59,510 bases of DNA from CALROG01 sp943369755 (GTDB taxonomy: Bacteria > Pseudomonadota > Gammaproteobacteria > Burkholderiales > Burkholderiaceae_C), in assembly GCA_943369755.1 (NCBI GenBank), contig CALROG020000024.1, positions 1 to 59,510 of the forward strand, in the 5' to 3' direction. Both the position numbers and the translations under genes were made by a program. The notes under the pieces were generated by a model, which saw only the letters and a list, made by a program, of their open reading frames with translations, searched no databases and had not been told where the DNA came from. Numbering within the stretch: position 1 is the first letter of the stretch; the number at the start of each line of letters is the position of its first letter. Shown here piece by piece: positions 39,467 to 48,076 of this stretch.

Positions 39467-40960
39467 ATGAGCAAACTGATTCAGGGCTACGAAGTCGTCA
39501 TCGGTTTCGAGACGCACGCCCAACTGTCCACGCAAAGCAAGATCTTCAGCCGCGCCGCCACGGCCTTTGGCGCCGAGCCCAACACGCAAGCCTGCGCGGT
39601 GGACCTGGCGCTGCCCGGCACGCTGCCGGTCATGAACAAGGGCGCGGTGCAGCGCGCCATCGAATTCGGCCTGGCTGTGAATGCCACCATTGCGTCCAAG
39701 AGCGTCTTTGCGCGCAAGAACTACTTCTACCCCGACTTGCCCAAGGGCTACCAGATCAGCCAGTTTGAAATCCCGGTGGTGCAGGGCGGCGCGGTGGAGT
39801 TCTTTTTGGGCGCCCCTTCCGCAAGCTCAGGGCAGACGGAAAAACGCACTGTGCGCCTGGTGCGTGCCCACCTGGAAGAAGATGCGGGCAAGTCGCTGCA
39901 CGAGGACTTCATTGGCCAAAGCGGCATTGACCTGAACCGCGCCGGCACGCCGCTGCTGGAGATCGTCACCGAGCCCGACATGCGCAGCAGCGAAGAGGCT
40001 GTGGCCTACGCCAAAGAGCTGCACAAGATCGTGACCTGGATCGGCATTTGCGACGGCAACATGCAAGAAGGGAGCTTTCGCTGTGACGCCAACGTCTCGG
40101 TGCGCAAGCCGGGTGCCGCTTTGGGTACACGGCGCGAGATCAAGAACCTGAACAGCTTCAAGTTCATGCAGCAGGCGATGGACTTTGAGATCCGCTGGCA
40201 GATCGAGCAGATTGAAGACGGCCACGCGATCCAGCAGGCCACGGTGCTGTTTGACCCCGACACCGGCGAAACCCGGGCCATGCGCACCAAGGAAGACGCC
40301 GCCGACTACCGCTACTTCCCTGACCCGGACTTGCCGCCGCTGGTGATTGCGCCCGAGTGGGTGGAGCGGGTGCGCAGCGAGATGGCCGAGCTGCCGCGCG
40401 TGATGGCCGCGCGCTTTGTGGCCGACTACGGTCTGCCCGAATACGACGCGACAACGCTCACGCAGAGCAAGGCCATGGCGGCGTATTTCGAAGCTGCGGC
40501 CAAGGCCTGTGGCCAGCCAAAGCTGGCGAGCAACTGGGTCATGGGCGAGGTGTCGCGCCGCCTCAATGCGCAAGAGATTGGCATTGAAGCCGCGCCAGTC
40601 AGCCCCGCTCAATTGGCGGCGCTGATCAGCCGAATTGCCGACAACACGGTGTCCAACAATGCTGCGCGCCAGGTCTTTGAGGCACTGTGGGCCGGCGAAG
40701 GCACGGGCGCTGGAGGCGTGGACGCTGTGGCGCTGGTGGACGCGATCATCGAGGCCAAAGGCCTCAAGCAGATGAACGACACCAGCGCGCTGGAAAAGAT
40801 CATCGACGACATCATTGCCGCCAACCCCGACAACGTGGCGCAGTTCCGTGCAGGCAAAGACAAGGCCTTCAACGCACTGGTGGGCCAGGCCATGAAGGCG
40901 ACCAAGGGCAAGGGCAACCCGCAGCAGGTGAATGACCTGCTGCGCCAAAAGCTAGGCTGA
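39467..40960 (+). CDS. gatB: Aspartyl/glutamyl-tRNA amidotransferase subunit B
   Basis: GatB of 497 residues, starting MSKLIQGYEVVIGFETHAQL. It contains RKNYFYPDLPKGYQISQFE and LEEDAGKSLHEDFIGQSGID, then LNRAGTPLLEIVTEPDM, and the tail domain WVMGEVSRRLNAQ. It amidates misacylated Glu-tRNA(Gln) and Asp-tRNA(Asn) with GatA and GatC. It starts one base after the gatA stop. A short in-frame stretch (APSASSGQTEK, residues about 116-126) is encoded by a dispersed repeat half-unit in a loop that varies among homologues. Confidence 0.98.
   Translation: MSKLIQGYEVVIGFETHAQLSTQSKIFSRAATAFGAEPNTQACAVDLALPGTLPVMNKGAVQRAIEFGLAVNATIASKSVFARKNYFYPDLPKGYQISQFEIPVVQGGAVEFFLGAPSASSGQTEKRTVRLVRAHLEEDAGKSLHEDFIGQSGIDLNRAGTPLLEIVTEPDMRSSEEAVAYAKELHKIVTWIGICDGNMQEGSFRCDANVSVRKPGAALGTRREIKNLNSFKFMQQAMDFEIRWQIEQIEDGHAIQQATVLFDPDTGETRAMRTKEDAADYRYFPDPDLPPLVIAPEWVERVRSEMAELPRVMAARFVADYGLPEYDATTLTQSKAMAAYFEAAAKACGQPKLASNWVMGEVSRRLNAQEIGIEAAPVSPAQLAALISRIADNTVSNNAARQVFEALWAGEGTGAGGVDAVALVDAIIEAKGLKQMNDTSALEKIIDDIIAANPDNVAQFRAGKDKAFNALVGQAMKATKGKGNPQQVNDLLRQKLG
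39813..39839 (+). repeat. Dispersed repeat half-unit inside gatB
   Basis: CCCCTTCCGCAAGCTCAGGG followed by CAGACGG is a variant of the arm CTTCGACAGGCTCAG. It is translated as PSASSGQTE. Confidence 0.6.
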
Positions 40961-40976
40961 CGCCAGCGACTGGTTT

Positions 40977-41030
40977 GCTATGTTTTTTATAGTGGCTCGC
41001 GCTTTACTGGCGCGGGCTGCAGCCTATTTT
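40977..41030 (+). repeat. Palindromic element copy F, between gatB and the DUF4124 gene
   Basis: GCTATGTTTTTTATAGT at 40977-40993 is followed by GGCTCGCGCT, GGCGCGGGCT and GCAGCC. The stop codon of the DUF4124 gene (41026-41024 on the minus strand) lies at its distal end. It may act as a terminator for gatB. Confidence 0.8.
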
Positions 41031-41671
41031 GATGCCGAAGCCTTGCCTTGCGCGGCCCACGCCTTGCGCAGCGGCTCGAGCTCGGCGTCAAACCGCTGGT
41101 TGATGCGTTTGCGCTCTTCGTCGTGGTCCGCCAAGGTTCGCTTGTGTGCAGCGGACTGCAGTTCGTTGTCTTCCAGCTGGCGTTTGAGCGCGGGTGGCAG
41201 CTTGTTTCGGTCGCCCTTGTAAAAAGCAAGTTCACCGTCCAGCGCCTTGCGCTGGGCTGCCAGTTCGGTGGTGCGCAGGCCGGCCGCCTTGATGGTTTCT
41301 TCAATCGGGCCGAGCGCGCTAGCGCGCACCTTGTCGTGGGCGGCGCGGTTCGGGAATTTGTCTACCAGCTCCCGGTCGCGCTTTTGGCTTTCTGCCTCAC
41401 GGTCGCGGTCTTCTGCGGCCTTGCGCGCCTTGGCTTCTGCGGCGGCGCGCTCTTCGGCGGTGAGAGAGGGCGCAATTTGCCGCTTCACGGTGCCGCTGGC
41501 GCTCATCTCGTTTTGCACCCGGTCGTTGCATTCCGGGATCGGCCGGTCCGAGGTGAGTTTGCGGCCCTTGGCATCAGTGCAGGTGTAGATGCGCTGCGCC
41601 ATCACCTGCATGGCGGCAGCGCAAAGCAAACCGCCTACCAGACCCATACGCCAGAAATTTTTTGCCATCAC
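41024..41671 (-). CDS. DUF4124-domain secreted protein with coiled coil
   Basis: A 215-residue protein: signal peptide (about 1-25, ending AMQVMAQ), then a DUF4124-like start RIYTCTDAKGRKLTSDRPIP with two cysteines, then a long charged helix (about 65-215, rich in Ala, Glu, Arg and Lys). The function is unknown. A second ATG is one codon downstream. It lies 9 bases after pyrE on the same strand. Its stop lies inside palindromic element F. Confidence 0.87.
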   Translation of the reverse strand: MMAKNFWRMGLVGGLLCAAAMQVMAQRIYTCTDAKGRKLTSDRPIPECNDRVQNEMSASGTVKRQIAPSLTAEERAAAEAKARKAAEDRDREAESQKRDRELVDKFPNRAAHDKVRASALGPIEETIKAAGLRTTELAAQRKALDGELAFYKGDRNKLPPALKRQLEDNELQSAAHKRTLADHDEERKRINQRFDAELEPLRKAWAAQGKASASK

Positions 41672-41680
41672 TGTCTGCCT

Positions 41681-42364
41681 TCAATCGTCCACGCCATAGC
41701 GCTGGCGGTAGGCCAGCACCCGTGCATGGTGTACGCCCAGGGCGTCGCCCGTGTGCTGAGCCAGATACTGGAGCAAGTCGGCCAGCCGCGCAATCGCGCA
41801 AACCTCAAGCCCGAGCTGGTGGCGCACATACTGTACCGCGCTGTGGGCCACGTCGTGGCCGTTTTCGGTGGCTTTTTCCTGGCGGTCCAGCGCAATCGCC
41901 ACTGCATGCGGCGTGGCCCCTGCTGCCTGGATGATGGCAATGGACTCACGTGCAGCGGTGCCCGCGCTCATGACGTCGTCAACAATCAGCACCCGGCCTT
42001 TGAGCGGTGCGCCCACCAGCGTGCCGCCCTCGCCATGGTCCTTGGCTTCCTTGCGGTTGTAGGCAAAGGGCAGGTTGCGGCCCAGGCGCGCCAGTTCAAC
42101 CGCCAGTGCCGCACCCAGCGGAATGCCCTTGTAGGCGGGGCCAAAGATCATGTCGAATTCAATGCCGCTGGCCAGGATGCGCTGTGCATAGAATTGCGCC
42201 AGCCGGTTCAGCTTGGCACCGTCGTCAAACAGGCCGGCGTTGAAGAAATAAGGGCTGAGCCGACCCGCCTTGGTCTTGAATTCGCCAAAGCGCAGCACGC
42301 CAGAGTCAACCGAGAATTGCACGAAGTCCTGGGCCAGCGCGTCGGGGCCTGCATCAACCGCCAT
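41681..42364 (-). CDS. pyrE: Orotate phosphoribosyltransferase
   Basis: PyrE of 227 residues, with the PRPP-binding motif RVLIVDDVMSAGTAARESI, the signature FGPAYKGIPLGAALAVELA and YNRKEAKDHGEGG. It makes OMP from orotate and PRPP in pyrimidine synthesis. It is divergent from the exonuclease III gene with only 11 bases between the two start codons, so promoters must lie inside each other's coding region or be shared. Confidence 0.97.
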   Translation of the reverse strand: MAVDAGPDALAQDFVQFSVDSGVLRFGEFKTKAGRLSPYFFNAGLFDDGAKLNRLAQFYAQRILASGIEFDMIFGPAYKGIPLGAALAVELARLGRNLPFAYNRKEAKDHGEGGTLVGAPLKGRVLIVDDVMSAGTAARESIAIIQAAGATPHAVAIALDRQEKATENGHDVAHSAVQYVRHQLGLEVCAIARLADLLQYLAQHTGDALGVHHARVLAYRQRYGVDD

Positions 42365-42375
42365 GGGGAAAATCC

Positions 42376-43167
42376 TTGTTCAAACTGACCAGCCTCAACC
42401 TCAACGGCATCCGCTCTGCTGCCAACAAGGGCGTCGAAGCCTGGATTGCAAAAACCAAACCTGATTGTATTTGCGTGCAAGAGGTCAAGGCCCAGGCGGG
42501 CGATGTGGCCGGCCGCTTTGAAAACCTGGCCGGCCTGCGCGGGCATTTTCACTTTGCTGAAAAAAAGGGCTATTCAGGGGTGGCGGTTTTCAGCCGGCAC
42601 GAACCCAGCGACGTGGTGGTTGGCTACAGCTCCAGCGAGTTTGACGCCGAGGGCCGCTATGTGGAGCTGCGCTTTGATACCCCCAAGGCCAAGCGCTCCA
42701 TCATCAGCGCCTACTTTCCCAGCGGCTCGTCGGGCGAAGAGCGCCAGCAGGCCAAGTTTCGCTTTCTGGCCGAGTTCGAGCCCCACCTGGCCAAGCTCAA
42801 GAAAAAGCGCGAGTTCATTCTGTGTGGCGACGTGAACATTGCGCACAAGCCGCAGGACCTGAAGAACTGGCGCAGCAACCAGAAGAACAGCGGCTTTTTG
42901 CCCGAAGAGCGCGCCTGGATGACTGCGCTGCTGGAGCACACCGGCATGGTGGACGTGTACCGCCAGCTGCAGCCCGACACCACCGACACCGCCTACACCT
43001 GGTGGAGTAACCGCGGCCAGGCCTATGCCAATAACGTCGGCTGGCGGCTGGACTACCACCTGGCCACCCCCGGGCTGGCGGCGCTGGCGCGCACTGAAGC
43101 TATTTACAAGGCCGAGAAGTTTTCGGACCACGCGCCGATCACGATCGAGTACGACCTGGCGCTGTAG
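42376..43167 (+). CDS. xth: Exonuclease III / AP endonuclease
   Basis: An ExoIII-family endonuclease of 263 residues with CVQEVKAQ (metal-binding Glu), GDVNIAHKPQDLKNW and the catalytic SDHAPITIEY. It starts at a TTG (LFKLTSLNLNGIRSA) with GGGGA seven bases upstream; no ATG gives the conserved N-terminus. It cleaves at abasic sites in base-excision repair. Confidence 0.95.
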   Translation: MFKLTSLNLNGIRSAANKGVEAWIAKTKPDCICVQEVKAQAGDVAGRFENLAGLRGHFHFAEKKGYSGVAVFSRHEPSDVVVGYSSSEFDAEGRYVELRFDTPKAKRSIISAYFPSGSSGEERQQAKFRFLAEFEPHLAKLKKKREFILCGDVNIAHKPQDLKNWRSNQKNSGFLPEERAWMTALLEHTGMVDVYRQLQPDTTDTAYTWWSNRGQAYANNVGWRLDYHLATPGLAALARTEAIYKAEKFSDHAPITIEYDLAL

Positions 43168-43193
43168 CCCAGAGCGAGCGGGGCGCCACGCCG

Positions 43194-43637
43194 CTACTGC
43201 CAGCCCGGTAGCTTGCGCAGCACGAAGCTGCGCTGCGTGTTGTCTGCTGCGCGCCGCCATGTGCCGCTGAACTCGCGGCCACATGAATTGGCAACCACGC
43301 TGCCCGACCAGACCGCGCTGATCTGTTGGCCGTCTTCTGATTCGTCCAGCGCCAGCACGCCGTCATCCACATCACCGGCCAACAGCGCCTGCACGCTGTC
43401 GCGGTTGATGGCGCCGTACAGGCTGTCTGTGCGCTCAGGGTGCTTTTCAAACAGCACGGTGGCGCTGCGGGCCTCGTCGCCAAACGTCACGCGCCACAGG
43501 CCCCAGAAGTGGGCGGGTTGCAGGCTGGCGCTCGGTGGGCAGGCCAGCGCAGCCTCTGGTTTAGAGGCAATTTGGGCTGTAGCCCTCACCGGTATTGCGC
43601 AAGCCACTATAAAAAATATAGCAACTATGGGGTTCAT
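43194..43637 (-). CDS. Small secreted protein with repeat-derived signal peptide
   Basis: A 147-residue protein of no recognised family. A signal peptide MNPIVAIFFIVACAIPVRAT precedes a mature domain with cysteines (ALACPPSASL, ANSCGREFSG) and a beta-rich pattern (HFWGLWRVTFGDEARSATVL, GVLALDESEDGQQISAVWSG). The whole signal peptide is encoded by palindromic element G. The ATG overlaps the rep stop (ATGA), so translation is coupled to the helicase gene. Cleavage is likely after ATA or near QIA. Confidence 0.8.
   Translation of the reverse strand: MNPIVAIFFIVACAIPVRATAQIASKPEAALACPPSASLQPAHFWGLWRVTFGDEARSATVLFEKHPERTDSLYGAINRDSVQALLAGDVDDGVLALDESEDGQQISAVWSGSVVANSCGREFSGTWRRAADNTQRSFVLRKLPGWQ
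43570..43623 (-). repeat. Palindromic element copy G, encoding a signal peptide
   Basis: On the minus strand GCTATATTTTTTATAGT (43623-43607) is followed by GGCTTGCGCA, GAGGGCTACAGCC and CAAATT. It is read as AIFFIVACAIPVRATAQI. The tail block VRATA is identical to that of copy C in the aminotransferase. Confidence 0.9.
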
Positions 43638-45721
43638 GCGGCGCTGGCCGCGTTGGCGTCAGCGGCGTCCTGGGCTTTCTTGGCGAATTCAGCGCGCAGC
43701 GCTTTGAGCTTTTCGCGCGGGTCTTCTTTCGTGCTGGTTTTTTCCAGCGCCATCTCGGCAATGAAACGGCTGGGCTGGGCCGCCACCATCTCGCGCCCCT
43801 TTTTGCGCCGCTTGGTCCAGCTCACGGCCAGGCTGCGCTGGGCCCGGGTAATGCCCACGTACATCAGGCGACGCTCTTCTTGCAGGCGCTGCACGATGCC
43901 TTCGCTCATCGGTCCGTCGGCGCGGCCCGTGGGGTTGTCGTCATCCCCTAGTTTGAACGGAAGCATGCCTTCGGTCACGCCCACCAGCATCACATGCGGC
44001 CACTCCAGGCCCTTGGCCGCATGCAGAGTGGACAGCGTCACCATGTCCTGATCAGTCTCGCGCTCGCTGATGGTGGACAGCAAGGCGATGGTTTGCGCCA
44101 CTTCCAGCAGGCTTTTTTTCTCGCTTTCCAGGCTGACACCCGCGGTGTCGTCAATCTCGCCGCCGCAGCGCTTGGACATCCAGTCGCAAAAGTCCAGCAC
44201 GTTGGTCCAGCGTGCAGCGGCCAGCTTTTCGCTGTCTTCACCGTCGTACAGGTGCTTTTCGTAGTCGATTTCCTTCAGCCACTCCAGCATGTAGGCCAGC
44301 GCGTCTTGCGCCCCATGGGTGTGGCGGGCGCGGTACTCCAGGTCGTTCACGTAGCGCCCGAACTCGTGCAGGCTGCCCACCGCCTTGGCCGGCAGCACTG
44401 AACCCAGCGACGATGAAAACAGGGCTTCAAACAAGCTCACCTTGTACTTGCTGGCAAAGCTGCCCAGGTTTTGCAAGGTGGTGTGGCCAATGCCGCGTTT
44501 GGGGGTGGTGATGGCGCGCAGGAAGGCCGGGTCGTCGTCGTTGTTGATCCACAGGCGAAACCAGGCGCACAGGTCCTTGATTTCAGCCCGGTCAAAAAAG
44601 CTCTGGCCGCCCGACACCTTGTAGGGAATGTTGGCCTTGCGCAGCGCCTGCTCGAAGATGCGGGCCTGGTGGTTGGCCCGGTACAGCACGGCAAATTCAC
44701 GCCATTCCTGGCCCAGGCCGTTGGCCCGGATCGACTGGATGCGGGCCACGGTGCGTTCGGCCTCGTGCTCTTCGTTGTCGGCGTCCACCACGCGCACCGG
44801 CTCGCCTTCGCCCAGCTCGGAAAACAGCGTCTTGGGGTACAGCTTGGGGTTGGGGCCGATCACGTTGTTGGCGGCGCGCAGAATCGCGCTGGTGCTGCGG
44901 TAGTTCTGTTCCAGCTTCACCACCTTGAGGCTGGGGAAGTCTTGTGGCAGCCGCTTGAGGTTGTCCAGCGTGGCACCGCGCCAGCCGTAGATTGACTGGT
45001 CGTCGTCGCCCACGGCGGTGAAGCGGGCGCGCTCGCCCACCAGCAGCTTGAGCACCTCGTACTGGGTGGCGTTGGTGTCCTGGTATTCGTCCACCAGCAC
45101 ATGGCCCATTTGCTGTTGCCATTTTTCGCGCACGTCCGCGTGGTTTTGCAGCAGCTTCAGCGGCAGGCTGATCAGGTCGTCAAAGTCCACGCTCTGGTAG
45201 GCGACAAGCCGCTCTTCATAGCGCGCCATGATGCGCGCCGTGACGCGCTCGTTGTCGTCCCTGGCCTGGGCTTCAGCCTGGGCCGCGTTCAGGCCCATGT
45301 TCTTCCACAGGCTGATGGCCCACTGCCACTGGCGCGCGGTGGCGGCGTCGGTGCTGCCACCGGCGTCTTTCAGGATGCTGGTCACGTCGTCGCTGTCCAG
45401 AATGCTGAACTGGGCCTTGAGGCCCAGCGCCGCGCCGTCCTGGCGCAGCATCCGCACCCCCAAGGCGTGAAAGGTGCACACCAGCACGTTTTTGGCCTCG
45501 CGGCCAATCAGGCTTTTGGCGCGCTCGCGCATTTCGGCCGCGGCCTTGTTGGTGAAGGTAATGGCCGCAATCCGCTGCGGCTCCAGCCCGGCCTGGATCA
45601 ACCGCCCGATCTTGTGCGTGATCACCCGGGTCTTGCCCGAGCCAGCCCCGGCCAGCACCAGGCAGGGCCCGTGCAGGTAGTTCACAGCCTCCTGTTGGGC
45701 AAGGTTCAGACCGGCGGACAT
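43634..45721 (-). CDS. rep: UvrD/Rep-family ATP-dependent DNA helicase
   Basis: A superfamily I helicase of 695 residues, starting MSAGLNLAQQEAVNYLHGPC. Walker A is GAGSGKTRVITHKI, motif II is LVDEYQDTN, motif III GDDDQSIYGWRG, motif V LSTLHAAKGLEWPHVMLVGV and motif VI EERRLMYVGITRAQ. It fits Rep more closely than UvrD because of its length and the lack of a long C-terminal domain. It unwinds DNA 3'-5' at stalled forks. It is followed by the overlapping secreted-protein gene. Confidence 0.95.
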   Translation of the reverse strand: MSAGLNLAQQEAVNYLHGPCLVLAGAGSGKTRVITHKIGRLIQAGLEPQRIAAITFTNKAAAEMRERAKSLIGREAKNVLVCTFHALGVRMLRQDGAALGLKAQFSILDSDDVTSILKDAGGSTDAATARQWQWAISLWKNMGLNAAQAEAQARDDNERVTARIMARYEERLVAYQSVDFDDLISLPLKLLQNHADVREKWQQQMGHVLVDEYQDTNATQYEVLKLLVGERARFTAVGDDDQSIYGWRGATLDNLKRLPQDFPSLKVVKLEQNYRSTSAILRAANNVIGPNPKLYPKTLFSELGEGEPVRVVDADNEEHEAERTVARIQSIRANGLGQEWREFAVLYRANHQARIFEQALRKANIPYKVSGGQSFFDRAEIKDLCAWFRLWINNDDDPAFLRAITTPKRGIGHTTLQNLGSFASKYKVSLFEALFSSSLGSVLPAKAVGSLHEFGRYVNDLEYRARHTHGAQDALAYMLEWLKEIDYEKHLYDGEDSEKLAAARWTNVLDFCDWMSKRCGGEIDDTAGVSLESEKKSLLEVAQTIALLSTISERETDQDMVTLSTLHAAKGLEWPHVMLVGVTEGMLPFKLGDDDNPTGRADGPMSEGIVQRLQEERRLMYVGITRAQRSLAVSWTKRRKKGREMVAAQPSRFIAEMALEKTSTKEDPREKLKALRAEFAKKAQDAADANAASAA

Positions 45722-45836
45722 GAAAATTTTGGGGGGGGGAGGTACTGCGACGGGACGGGAGCGGCGAATCATACCGGGGTGGTGCCAGTCAGCCTGCTGA
45801 AACCCTGCCGCCCGGCTTGCGGGGACAATACCTCCT

Positions 45837-46802
45837 GTGCTGGCCGTCCTGCTCGTTACCTTCCCATTCTTCGCCCTGGTGCTGTGCGGCTACGTGGCTG
45901 CGCGCCGCGGCATGCTGCCGCTTGAAGCCATCCCGGGGCTGAACAGCTTTGTGCTGTTCTTTGCGCTGCCCTGCATGCTGTACCGCTTTGGCGCCAGCAC
46001 GCCCATTGCGCAGCTACTGGACGCAGCGGCCATGGGCGTGTATCTGGTGTGCGCGCTTGTCATGGTGGCGCTGGCCATTCGTTTCAGCCGCAACCACCGC
46101 ATTGGCTGGAACGACGCGTCATTTGGCGCGCTGGTGGCGGCGTTTCCCAACACCGGCTTCATGGGCGTGCCGCTGCTGGTGGCCTTGCTGGGCGCGCAGG
46201 CCGCAGGCCCGGCGATTGCCACCATCCTGATTGACCTGTTGATCACCACCTCGCTGTGCATTGCGCTGTCGCGCCTGGACGGCGCTGACCAGCATGGTGC
46301 AAGGGTGGCCGCAAAAAACGCGCTCAAAGGGGTGGCCGCCAACCCCATGCCCTGGGCCATCTTGCTGGGTGGCCTGGCCTCGGCGCTTCAGTTTGAGCTG
46401 CCCCGGCCGGTGATGCAGACGCTGGGCCTGCTGGCCGACGCGGCGTCCCCGGTGGCGCTGTTCACCATTGGCGCGGTGCTGGCGCGGTCCCAGATCGTGG
46501 CGGCGCGCGAGGCCCATGGCCCGATGCCGCCGCGCGACTATTTGCCGGTGGTGCTGGCCAAGTTGCTGCTGCACCCGCTGCTGGTGTGGGGCGCGGGCAC
46601 GGCAGCCATCGCGCTGGGCCTGCCGCTGGAGCGTTTCACGCTCACCGTCATGGTGCTGGTGGCGGCGCTGCCCAGCGCCAGCAATGTGTCGCTGCTGGCC
46701 GAGCGCTTCGGGGCCGACACCGGCCGCATTGCTCGCATCATCTTGCTGACCACGGCGGCGGCATTCCTGACGTTTTCAGGGGCGGTGGCGCTGCTGCACT
46801 GA
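45837..46802 (+). CDS. AEC-family (auxin efflux carrier) permease
   Basis: A 321-residue ten-helix AEC transporter starting at a GTG (45837; VLAVLLVTFPFFALVLCGYV). It contains AAFPNTGFMGVPLLVALLGA, the conserved GFMGVP motif, and NPMPWAILLGGLASALQF. Members carry organic acids or are sensor-linked; the substrate is unknown. It is divergent from rep and convergent with the class V aminotransferase. Confidence 0.88.
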   Translation: MLAVLLVTFPFFALVLCGYVAARRGMLPLEAIPGLNSFVLFFALPCMLYRFGASTPIAQLLDAAAMGVYLVCALVMVALAIRFSRNHRIGWNDASFGALVAAFPNTGFMGVPLLVALLGAQAAGPAIATILIDLLITTSLCIALSRLDGADQHGARVAAKNALKGVAANPMPWAILLGGLASALQFELPRPVMQTLGLLADAASPVALFTIGAVLARSQIVAAREAHGPMPPRDYLPVVLAKLLLHPLLVWGAGTAAIALGLPLERFTLTVMVLVAALPSASNVSLLAERFGADTGRIARIILLTTAAAFLTFSGAVALLH

Positions 46803-46817
46803 GCGCACTTCTTGCGC

Positions 46818-47987
46818 TCAAGCCAACGCAGCTTCTTTGGACGGGGTGGTGGTGTGCCCCAGCCCCACACGCTGCAGCGCCGCTTCCAGCTGGGCCACGG
46901 TGCGGTCCACGTTGTGCCATTTCTCCAGGCCAAACAGGCCGACGCGGAAGGTCTTGAAGTCTGCGCCTTCGTCGCATTGCAAAGGCACGCCCGCAGCAGT
47001 CTGCAGGCCTTCGGCCAGGAATTTCTTGCTGGACTGGATTTCCGGGTCAGTGGTGTAGCTGACCACCACGCCCGGTGCCTTGAAGCCCTCGGCCGCCACG
47101 CTGGGGATGCCGCGGCTCTCGAACAGCGCACGCACCTTGCGGCCCAGCTCGAGCTGTTCGTTGCGCACCTTGTCAAAGCCGTAGGCGCGGGTTTCGACCA
47201 TTACCTCGCGCAGCCGGGTCAGTGCATCGGTGGGCAGCGTGGCGTGATAGGCATGGCCGCCGGCTTCATAGGTTTCCATGATCTGCAGCCACTTTTTCAG
47301 GTCGCAGGCAAAGCTGCTGCTGGTGGTGCTGTCAATCGCCTTTCGGGCACGCTCGCTGAGCATGACCATGGCGCAGCATGGCGAGCTGCTCCAGCCCTTT
47401 TGGGGGGCCGACACCAGCAGGTCCACACCAGTGGCCTGCATGTCTACCCAGATCGCGCCCGAGGCAATGCAGTCCAGCACAAACAGGCCGCCGACTTCAT
47501 GCACTGCGTCGGCCACGCCACGCAGGTAGTCGTCGGGCAGCATCATGCCGGCGGCGGTTTCCACGTGCGGCGCAAACACCAGGGCCGGCTTTTCGGCGCG
47601 AATGGCGGCCTGCACTTGCGCAATCGGGGCCGGTGCCCACGGGGCTTGCGCGCCGGGGCCGGTGGGGCGGGCCTTCAGCACGGTGTGCGAAGCCGGAATG
47701 GCACCCATCTCGAAGATCTGCGTCCAGCGGTAGCTGAACCAGCCGTTGCGGATCACCATCACATGCTTCGCGCCGGCGAACTGGCGGGCCACGGCTTCCA
47801 TGCCGAAGGTGCCGCTGCCCGGCACCAGCACCGCCGAATGCGCGTGGTACACCTCTTTGAGGATGGCCGAAATGTCTTTCATCACGCCCTGAAAGCTGCG
47901 CGACATGTGGTTCAGCGCGCGGTCGGTGTAGACCACGGAAAATTCAAGCAGGCCGTCGGGGTCGACGTGGGGCAAAAGTCCGGGCAT
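46818..47987 (-). CDS. Class V aminotransferase (serine-glyoxylate/alanine-glyoxylate type)
   Basis: A 389-residue fold-type I transaminase. VLVPGSGTFGMEAVARQFAG binds the PLP phosphate, LFVLDCIASGAIWVDMQATG carries the aspartate, and VSAPQKGWSSSPCCAMVML holds the PLP lysine. The C-terminal region EGADFKTFRVGLFGLEKW is family-typical. The start MPGLLPHVDPDGLLEF at 47987 is preferred. It probably transfers an amino group to glyoxylate or pyruvate; the exact donor is open. Confidence 0.9.
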   Translation of the reverse strand: MPGLLPHVDPDGLLEFSVVYTDRALNHMSRSFQGVMKDISAILKEVYHAHSAVLVPGSGTFGMEAVARQFAGAKHVMVIRNGWFSYRWTQIFEMGAIPASHTVLKARPTGPGAQAPWAPAPIAQVQAAIRAEKPALVFAPHVETAAGMMLPDDYLRGVADAVHEVGGLFVLDCIASGAIWVDMQATGVDLLVSAPQKGWSSSPCCAMVMLSERARKAIDSTTSSSFACDLKKWLQIMETYEAGGHAYHATLPTDALTRLREVMVETRAYGFDKVRNEQLELGRKVRALFESRGIPSVAAEGFKAPGVVVSYTTDPEIQSSKKFLAEGLQTAAGVPLQCDEGADFKTFRVGLFGLEKWHNVDRTVAQLEAALQRVGLGHTTTPSKEAALA

Positions 47988-48076
47988 GGTGGCCTCCGGT
48001 AAAGGGTCTGAAAAAAGGGCTGGCCAGCTTAGCATGCGGGCGGCAAAGCTGTGGCCTGCGGTGCCTGTGTCAGCGC

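Noticed and set aside
43080..43130. A GAAGCTATTTACAAGG stretch in the exonuclease gene resembling the palindromic element
   Set aside because: Only the first five bases match; there is no ATAGC partner and no tail blocks, and the residues TEAIYKAEKF are conserved in the enzyme family.
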